Assembly (NCBI GenBank): GCA_013619035.1
Contig: JABXKX010000073.1
Coordinates: forward strand, 1 to 13,067
Direction of reading: 5' to 3'
Origin: Peptostreptococcaceae bacterium
Lineage (GTDB): Bacteria > Bacillota_A > Clostridia > Peptostreptococcales > Acidaminobacteraceae
DNA length: 13,067 nt
The translations under genes were made by a program, and so were the position numbers. Shown piece by piece: positions 9,701-13,067 of this stretch (within the stretch, counting starts at the first letter, position 1; the number at the start of each line of letters is the position of its first letter). The notes below the pieces were generated by a model. The model had not been told where the DNA came from. It saw nothing but the letters and a program-made list of their open reading frames with translations, and made no database searches.

Positions 9701-10584
9701 ATTTAGGTACTAAAACAACATCATATATAAGAAGTAATGATTATTTAGATATGCAGTATCTTGGAAGCACGGATTTAGAACCGTTTAGACTACCGAGTAT
9801 AAATGGTGTAGAAACCATAAAGAGTACTGAACGATTGATTATTGGACTGAAAGCAGTCAATGAATTTGGTTCTTCTGACTGGTCAAATCTTGAGTTTTTA
9901 AGTTATTCACAATTAAAAGAGGTTGTGGAATTAGGTGATCCTGATCTTGATGGTGACATCGGTGTGCCAGAGGGGAAAGATTTTGTTTCTGAAGTGGTCG
10001 GTACTGATTTGGTTACAACCTTAAGTGATAAAACTGATTTATCTTATATTTATATTGATTTATCAACACCTGACTTTGATAACATAAGTACAAGAGTGAT
10101 TAATGTACCAGGTAAGATGATTCAAGAAAGTACTGCAATAGTCCGTGTGGATTATAAAGATTTAGATGTTCAGTTTTCACCAATCAACTTAAATACAAAA
10201 GAGTTCCAACAATTGTATTTAAATCAGAATGCTTACGGTAGAATTGAAACGAGTGAGATTGAAGATGCTTATTCAGGTTATATGTTGAATCAAGTGCCTA
10301 GAGGTTATAAAGTCATTTCAAAAGTTGTAACGATAGGTTATGATGCAAAGAACAATGATGTGACGACGCCAATTAGCGCTTTAAATGGTGCTCTTGATAT
10401 TGTGATGGCTTATGATCCATTGATTTTATCAGGCTACTTTGAAAGTCAAATTGAAATGTATCGATTCGATAAAAATGCAAACAGTTGGACAAAGTTAAAT
10501 TATACGACTGATCAGGCAAACAATTTAGTAGCAACTAGAACCAGTTTACCAGGAGCATATGTGCTCCTAGTGAAAAGATATTAA
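3793..10584 (+). CDS. giant exported IPT/TIG-repeat surface protein
   Basis: This intact 2263-residue protein (roughly 250 kDa) has a signal peptide (KKR, hydrophobic core, cleavage likely after AVA at residue 26). From about residue 337 to 1932 it is a row of Ig-like IPT/TIG modules recognised by P.I..I.P..G...G..V.I.G..F at the start and V.N.....F.Y at the end. Residues 27-336 look like more diverged copies (for example IEIWGANL at 54 and ITLTGANL near 139). An Fn3-like module follows (about 1933-2048), then a DPDLDGD loop and a C-terminal module ending in a beta-rich SLPGAYVLL stretch of the kind seen at the ends of large wall-associated proteins. No LPxTG signal, SLH repeat, membrane helix or enzyme motif is visible, and there is no cysteine. 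TIG chains usually act as rigid spacers or adhesins. The likely role is an S-layer component, fibre or adhesin; the target is unknown. Confidence 0.9.
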   Translation: MKKRILSLFLAITIFMTSSVFNYAVADVVIGDVEVKEIIFRKVHNGYEISGSYIEIWGANLDQASILFENSISGFTDQMGDLQTDTPGFKKYFFNQSETINFGSRLAIEGTQFDLELDTFPNFSDADEKKYNVDDGDDITLTGANLTRIDGTNIKASYGNLERQFLADNSGGSDTTITIVDPAVPGGVLGEQSLSIESKTIETIDAETYSKEIIYVYYNAFSLVEHLGVNSPNLFPNTGAKGDEFYITSDNMNPNRDYQVYFVTDLGQELTENNKAEFVSLSIDYDLSQDKLTFRVPDRADFEELEYTLILTDTQNDSVIAEQVLDDKFSVVDASYLPTIEEIYPTQGPQEGSDVQIDGRNLVSLNIPDLVVDSDIKTIIQDADGLHITYDNDANGPNDYPTYNGTDVTVSKDMVMKIGGKVTYLEDSTPAIRYNQATIDSLFVRAPAADDAETDPYKDVNIEMVITIAAVDNSFTYIFRQNVVEKDGFKFIPSSITPVVDSIVPDTMHVTGTPGTYFTGEDMMLVIDGSNFLVNRYTDDLGNTYVNQPSILIKTLNDQSLGNYDIYINPNATETNALSTVTGIIYDMSDTIISGNNYLKNADSTPYQLDLKVVDANGNIVAGTTNNDVGTRIIARIPRNVQIDVADFKNVLVVNPTRNSSDPGKKMMTVEGIKFVDTNDIPIIESVEPNVVTVEGNEEIVITGNNFQEGAKIFLDGKEIVGFGRDISQSGDKIILTFTAPPGPAGKSQIIVQNPSGGLATQDFYYVTSFNKDPIITNFLPAKGTAETYVIINGENFLKEDPTAETLNGLDALRIIGSRVELDGEDVNDYNLDIENNITFNTYTVPDVLPFMIKDDSKLRIQMTPFTENIYIKDAGDIYYSLSNDGDDNPVITDNLGVTYTFKYETGTVNIYDQTGTKVGDLSTNYSDTINAGDKEATADITVDTDYDGTPDKTLTIYMNNNSVFIGKESGDVEVPRVPDYAESVVFVANTSPEEYYRMYVDFDNTIKFTNGKENSYELLVETGDLVMRKNVSEKLDFIAITDTGFQLSNGITFTIESPYKKDSDGKIVGHSAKVLNRTQIAFTVPQLSSGKGYKTLKVINPDTKYDEKTDEDGFYYIEQASSSPKITLITPAEGSVDGGYVVKIHGKGFEDTMSVYVDGVLVPPTETNVALDGSYVNITMPKLSKNLAEDYGVSFLEVPIVVLNNDGGTDSRPKGFKYIIPKSSPQINTMLPSSGTTNGGTIVELVGYEFRFFEPYNNIIGGPNYDIGDELFDLFKDGLWNDLLDPNVPVGAITKQAFNPAHPYYSEYLVSPILPSVYFGEEKAEIVEFASGYLKVISPKHLPGDVDVYVVNNDSGVSNTVKYKYTSSNPTISSISPSHGKKQGQELRDFYGSGFFKGIYKGYQDNIDTAIVELDDLDSSIRFSDITNRDIVRGEPNSGLINAERATVELDGSLRVEYLGSSDTITVSVTEDGKIYRRTFNNYDDSQIYIPMEMLRQLDASNNPTGDYYHPINTKAELHDGTTYEGLVFEYIKIEIDDKRFLVDRGYAPKIKYNSDNHLIVTTPSYYTIGSVDVLLTNPDFGEATSKFLYTFPASEPKIYQIGPRELSPDGTSYYTKRTVLGGTQIEVLGLDFRENIKAYIGDVEANISEKSVVVKTINGVDQTFDILILDVPAGQSNEVGLEKAIIVTNTDYGVANSSNPADIYGDDKKPMFFVYQQPLSAPSIESINPEETSQYGGHIITLLGADFRTGATVTIGSKGGVPIASTSISDRGSKLTFVTPQGTLIPGKKTIQVQNIDYGASDNDKTITIVSYPTVIDDVEFEDGTDVNWLSVEGGQKIRIKGDNFYEGAKVIFGGTRTKDAEDLTGEKGLYKDDVRYNIADGYLATEVEVISPTEMIVTTPLIAFEDPYTLTILNSDGGLSDDDVSVLYSVPVPSDPVGLTLELIDNRYIRISDYTASGHKYYEIYYYLGTKTTSYIRSNDYLDMQYLGSTDLEPFRLPSINGVETIKSTERLIIGLKAVNEFGSSDWSNLEFLSYSQLKEVVELGDPDLDGDIGVPEGKDFVSEVVGTDLVTTLSDKTDLSYIYIDLSTPDFDNISTRVINVPGKMIQESTAIVRVDYKDLDVQFSPINLNTKEFQQLYLNQNAYGRIETSEIEDAYSGYMLNQVPRGYKVISKVVTIGYDAKNNDVTTPISALNGALDIVMAYDPLILSGYFESQIEMYRFDKNANSWTKLNYTTDQANNLVATRTSLPGAYVLLVKRY
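4801..9588 (+). repeat. array of about ten diverged IPT/TIG modules (protein-level repeat)
   Basis: Module boundaries in residues of the giant protein, read by eye: 337-493, 494-677, 680-767, 768-1120, 1121-1223, 1224-1368, 1369-1593, 1594-1719, 1720-1814 and 1815-1932. The compact ones (680-767, 1121-1223, 1720-1814, 1815-1932) are about 85-120 residues, near the normal TIG size. Others, notably 768-1120 and 1369-1593, carry long insertions between the first strands and the closing F.Y strand. The copies are diverged and I saw no long identical DNA repeats, so the array is old or under diversifying drift rather than recently duplicated. Confidence 0.75.
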
Positions 10585-10586
10585 TT

Positions 10587-10618
10587 AAAGCCGATGCAAA
10601 TGCATCGGCTTTCTATTT
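10587..10618. terminator. bidirectional terminator between the TIG operon and the aldo/keto reductase
   Basis: AAAGCCGATGC (10587-10597) pairs perfectly with GCATCGGCTTT (10602-10612) over a 4-nt loop, two bases after the TIG stop codon, and CTATTTTA follows. The convergent reductase gene ends at 10633, so the same hairpin can stop it from the other side, though its U-tract there is weak (TTTAATTAAT). Confidence 0.85.
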
Positions 10619-10632
10619 TACTTCAAGTTGAA

Positions 10633-11643
10633 TTATTCGCCAAATACTCTAGACACTTCCTTCATTTTATCAATAATAGGAAGATTATATGGACAACGAG
10701 GTAAACACTTACCACATTCAATACAAGCACTTGCTTTTACAGGTTGTTTGCTGTAATAAGTTGTTGCATAACCGACCATATTGTATCTTGTATAATACCC
10801 TTCAGCTATGAACATAGCTGGGATGTTAATGCCAACTTCACAAGGTGCACAATAGCCACATCTTCTGCAGAAATTACCATGTAATTCTGCCACTATTTTA
10901 TCAGCTTCAATTTTTTCTTTTTCAGTAAAAACATAATTTCCAGTTGCAATTAAACTGTTCTGATACACTTCATCGGTCTGCTCCATACCAGGAATCACAA
11001 GTGAAACATTTTTGTTTTGCAAAATAAATTTAATACTAAGACCACCATTTTCAATAGCACCACCAGCAATTGGTTTCATACAGATGACACCAATATTTCT
11101 TTGATGTGCTTTTTCAAATAGTTCTTCAGCCTGTCTTTCAACTAAGTTATACGGAAATTGAATCGTTTCAAATGGCATATCATCAATAATGGCCATCATT
11201 AAATCAACACTATGTCCTGTAATACCGATATGACCAATTTTCCCTGCTTCTTTTGCTTCTACTAATGCTTTATAAGCACCGTTATCACTCATAACTTGTT
11301 TGTAGTCAACCATATCTTTTACTAAATGCAATTGATAGAGATCAATGTAATCGGTTTGTAGATTTTTAAGACTGGTTTCCACTTCTGATGTCATTTCATC
11401 ATACGTTTTTGCCATCGATTTTGTGGCTAAAATAAACTGATCACGTCTGCCTTTTAATGCATTGCCTAAAAAGCCTTCACTAACAGTATATCCTCTAGCT
11501 GTATCGATAAAGTTGATGCCAATACGCGACATTTCATCTACAATTTCAGTTACTTTTTTTTGATCAACACGTTGTATTGGAATACCACCGAATCCGACAC
11601 AAACGACTTCTAATCCTGTTTTACCTAATAATCGTTTCTCCAT
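10633..11643 (-). CDS. aldo/keto reductase with C-terminal 2x[4Fe-4S] ferredoxin-like domain
   Basis: This 336-residue enzyme has an N-terminal aldo/keto reductase barrel with the full catalytic tetrad by position: D47 and Y52 (FIDTARGYT), K75 (ATKS) and H106 (LYQLH). The C-terminal tail adds two cysteine clusters, C259-C262-C265-C268 (CRRCGYCAPC) and C307-C310-C313-C317 ending in CP, as in bacterial [4Fe-4S] ferredoxins. This matches the Fe-S-tailed aldo/keto reductase family common in anaerobes, which is thought to pass electrons between NAD(P)H or ferredoxin-like donors and a carbonyl substrate. The substrate cannot be predicted. The frame extends to a GTG at 11649, but TAAGGAG (11651-11657) lies one base from that codon and seven from the ATG at 11643, so the ATG is chosen. 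It is monocistronic and cytoplasmic. Confidence 0.93.
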   Translation of the reverse strand: MEKRLLGKTGLEVVCVGFGGIPIQRVDQKKVTEIVDEMSRIGINFIDTARGYTVSEGFLGNALKGRRDQFILATKSMAKTYDEMTSEVETSLKNLQTDYIDLYQLHLVKDMVDYKQVMSDNGAYKALVEAKEAGKIGHIGITGHSVDLMMAIIDDMPFETIQFPYNLVERQAEELFEKAHQRNIGVICMKPIAGGAIENGGLSIKFILQNKNVSLVIPGMEQTDEVYQNSLIATGNYVFTEKEKIEADKIVAELHGNFCRRCGYCAPCEVGINIPAMFIAEGYYTRYNMVGYATTYYSKQPVKASACIECGKCLPRCPYNLPIIDKMKEVSRVFGE

Positions 11644-11650
11644 AAACACG

Positions 11651-11657
11651 CTCCTTA
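11651..11657 (-). promoter_or_regulatory. ribosome binding site that sets the reductase start
   Basis: TAAGGAG on the minus strand is 7 bases before the ATG at 11643 but only 1 base before the in-frame GTG at 11649. This rules out the longer reading. Confidence 0.8.
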
Positions 11658-11669
11658 CTAAACGTCATA

Positions 11670-11698
11670 ATTATAGCATATATTTTTGTGTATGACTA
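11670..11698 (-). promoter_or_regulatory. promoter of the aldo/keto reductase
   Basis: On the minus strand, TAGTCA (11698-11693, four of six -35 positions), a 17-bp spacer and a perfect TATAAT (11675-11670) place the transcript start near 11663, about 20 nt before the ATG. No operator-like repeat is obvious nearby. Confidence 0.6.
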
Positions 11699-11825
11699 AA
11701 TCTAATATAACTCAATTTGTTTGAATAGATAGATAAAATGATACTTAATCACCAACGATCCATCATGGTAAATAGAAGATAGCCATAGAAAAATTCATTA
11801 CTTCTGTTCAATTTCGGTTAAGTTA

Positions 11826-11854
11826 TTGTTCCCGAGATGTGCTCTTGTTATAAT
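11826..11854 (+). promoter_or_regulatory. extended -10 promoter of the diguanylate cyclase
   Basis: TTGTTC (11826-11831), a 17-bp spacer and TGTTATAAT (11846-11854) form a promoter with a perfect extended -10 and a partial -35. The start would be near 11861, giving a leader of only about 18 nt. That leaves no room for a riboswitch. Confidence 0.7.
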
Positions 11855-11868
11855 GAATGGTAATGATT

Positions 11869-11872
11869 GGAG
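11869..11872 (+). promoter_or_regulatory. ribosome binding site that sets the cyclase start
   Basis: GGAG lies 6 bases before the ATG at 11879. The in-frame TTG at 11867 overlaps this site and lies about 6 nt from the predicted transcript start, so it cannot be the start. Confidence 0.75.
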
Positions 11873-11878
11873 ATTTTT

Positions 11879-12925
11879 ATGTTTGAAAGAAAATTATACA
11901 AAATGATTTTGCTTATGACTTTGATTATTTCACTAATAAGTATAGTGGGCAATCGGCTTGTCAGTTTACCTATAATTATTAATGTGAAGTGGATTGTATT
12001 ATTTGTAATTTCATTAATAGGTTATATAAAAGAAAAGAAAAATAAGAAGTCTGATACGTATAAGTTTTTATACTTCTTTTTTGTGATTACTGTGATTGTA
12101 CCAGTCGGTTATGTTGATGCTGGTAATCTATCTGGAACGAATAGTTTGGCGTATATGTTTTTATTTATGATCAGTACAGTCTATTTGTTTAAAGGCATAG
12201 AAAGGTATACACTAATAGCTCTGAATATTGGTAGTTATTTTGTGTTGAGAACTGTGGCTTATCATATACCTACTTTTGTAAGAGTTTACTCAGATAGAAT
12301 GTTATTTTTAGATCAAGTTATTCAAATACCATTAGCAATGTTGGCGTCTTATTATCTTATTAGAGGTCTTTCAAATGTTTATGAGGAACAGAAAAAGAAA
12401 ATGGAAGCGGACCGTACATTGTTACAAGAAATGCATGATCAATTAGAAGTACTCGCTGAAAGTGATATGTTAACAACCCTTTATAATCGTAGAGGTTTTG
12501 ATAAAATATTAGGGCAAATTAACCAAGAAGAACAAATGAAAAATGACGATATATATATACTAATATTTGATTTGGACAATTTTAAAAATATTAACGAGAC
12601 ATTTGGTCATACTGTAGGAGATAAAGTGCTAAAAGATTTTTCAAAAGTACTAATCCGTATGGTTGAATCACCACATGCCATTAGTCGGTGGGGTGGAGAT
12701 GAGTTTGCAATGGTATTTAAAGGCAAAAGGGAGCATTTAGAAGATCTTATTTTTGAATTAAGAGAAGGTTATCATGATATAGTAAAACAATTGAAAATAT
12801 CTTCAAGTATCAGTTTTGGATACTTGAAATGGCATCATGAAGATGATGAGATTGATGTGATAAGAAAAGCAGATCAAGCACTATGTCAGTCAAAAAATAA
12901 TAAAATATCATCTATTCTATTATAG
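11879..12925 (+). CDS. membrane-bound GGDEF diguanylate cyclase
   Basis: This 348-residue protein should make cyclic di-GMP from two GTP at the membrane. Six hydrophobic helices (about 9-29, 32-50, 62-78, 88-105, 110-127, 143-161) form an N-terminal sensor I cannot assign to a named family. A charged, probably coiled-coil linker (about 165-195) follows, then a GGDEF domain. Active-site elements are intact: DMLTTLYNRRGF (196-207), metal-binding D231 in FDLDNFKNIN, guanine-contact N239 and D248 by alignment, and GGDEF itself at 272-276. The inhibitory I-site RxxD is absent; the aligned residues read ESPH, so product inhibition through that site is not expected. No EAL or HD-GYP domain follows. 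The start is ATG 11879 on ribosome-binding-site grounds. It is monocistronic; the signal sensed is unknown. Confidence 0.93.
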   Translation: MFERKLYKMILLMTLIISLISIVGNRLVSLPIIINVKWIVLFVISLIGYIKEKKNKKSDTYKFLYFFFVITVIVPVGYVDAGNLSGTNSLAYMFLFMISTVYLFKGIERYTLIALNIGSYFVLRTVAYHIPTFVRVYSDRMLFLDQVIQIPLAMLASYYLIRGLSNVYEEQKKKMEADRTLLQEMHDQLEVLAESDMLTTLYNRRGFDKILGQINQEEQMKNDDIYILIFDLDNFKNINETFGHTVGDKVLKDFSKVLIRMVESPHAISRWGGDEFAMVFKGKREHLEDLIFELREGYHDIVKQLKISSSISFGYLKWHHEDDEIDVIRKADQALCQSKNNKISSILL

Positions 12926-12954
12926 CCAAGACATTTGTCTTGGCTATAGTTTTT
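12921..12954. terminator. bidirectional terminator after the diguanylate cyclase
   Basis: TATAGCCAAGACA (12921-12933) pairs with TGTCTTGGCTATA (12936-12948) and is followed by GTTTTT (12949-12954). The cyclase TAG (12923-12925) and the TAG of the opposing gene (12946-12944) both lie inside the stem, so one hairpin ends both convergent genes. Confidence 0.88.
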
Positions 12955-13031
12955 CTATCGGGATATAAAGTTCAACAATGATGTCTTGGTTTGAACTCTG
13001 ATCATACCGATAACGCTCTATGAGATTTATG
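12944..13031 (-). CDS. C-terminal end of a minus-strand gene, possibly GyrI-like effector-binding domain
   Basis: On the minus strand an open frame runs in from the junction with adapter sequence and ends at TAG (12946-12944), giving 28 residues ending IVELYIPIEKL. A final strand of the type (E)(I/V)(W/Y)IPI near the very end, preceded by an RYD...S stretch, is typical of the GyrI-like/AraC-type effector-binding fold. That fold occurs in drug- or ligand-sensing regulators and in stand-alone binding proteins. The stop placement inside the shared terminator supports a real gene. With so little left, the family is a suggestion only. Confidence 0.45.
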
Positions 13032-13067
13032 CTGTCTCTTATACACATCTCCGAGCCCACGAGACTC
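13032..13067. other. Illumina Nextera adapter (sequencing artefact)
   Basis: From 13032 the sequence reads CTGTCTCTTATACACATCT, the Tn5 mosaic end used in Nextera libraries. It continues into the Nextera read-2 adapter (CCGAGCCCACGAGAC, 13051-13065) plus two more bases. It is far more GC-rich than its surroundings and cuts the last gene. It is not biological sequence. Confidence 0.97.

Noticed and set aside
11644..11649. GTG at 11649 as the aldo/keto reductase start.
   Set aside because: Only one base separates it from the TAAGGAG site; ATG 11643 is seven bases away.
11867..11878. TTG at 11867 as the diguanylate cyclase start.
   Set aside because: It overlaps the GGAG ribosome binding site and lies about 6 nt from the predicted transcript start; ATG 11879 is correctly spaced.
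1..13031. Mollicute-type genetic code (TGA as tryptophan), considered because of the low GC.
   Set aside because: All genes read through at normal family lengths with the standard code, and tryptophan is TGG.
13032..13067. Transposon end (Tn5 mosaic end) as a natural mobile element.
   Set aside because: The mosaic end is fused to the Illumina read-2 adapter at the very contig edge, so it is a library artefact.

Overview
The window is AT-rich DNA in the standard bacterial code (tryptophan is TGG throughout, and every visible stop is TAA or TAG). It has strong AGGAGG-type ribosome binding sites, an S-layer-homology (SLH) surface protein, a double-Cache chemoreceptor and a ferredoxin-tailed aldo/keto reductase. 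Together these point to a motile, probably anaerobic, Gram-positive Bacillota (Clostridia-like) organism. I cannot name a genus. The last 36 bases are Illumina Nextera adapter, so the usable sequence ends at about 13031.

Layout. (1) 1-346: C-terminal part of a ZIP-family metal transporter, plus strand. (2) 385-2352: methyl-accepting chemotaxis protein, minus strand, convergent with the ZIP gene and sharing one hairpin terminator. (3) 2353-2748: a 396-bp divergent intergenic region with plus-strand promoters, palindromes and a terminator-like hairpin in the presumed chemoreceptor leader. (4) 2749-10584: a two-gene plus-strand operon encoding a 344-residue exported SLH protein and, 9 bp later, a 2263-residue exported protein built from about ten to thirteen IPT/TIG (Ig-like) modules, an Fn3-like module and a C-terminal module. 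It fills more than half the window. (5) 10633-11643: aldo/keto reductase with two C-terminal [4Fe-4S] motifs, minus strand, convergent with the operon. (6) 11879-12925: six-helix membrane diguanylate cyclase, plus strand, with a good promoter. (7) 12944-13031: last 28 codons of a minus-strand gene cut off at the adapter, possibly a GyrI-like effector-binding protein.

How it fits together. The SLH/TIG pair looks like a surface-layer module. The small protein carries three cell-wall-binding SLH repeats, and the giant partner has no visible anchor of its own. Both precursors lack cysteine. The pairing suggests an anchor plus a long fibre or adhesin, but this is inference. The chemoreceptor and the diguanylate cyclase are each their own transcription unit and could bear on motility and surface behaviour; nothing in the sequence ties them to the operon. 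Two gene starts are moved downstream here to fit the Shine-Dalgarno sequences: the reductase to 11643 and the cyclase to 11879. No tRNA, rRNA, CRISPR array, insertion sequence or attachment site was seen.
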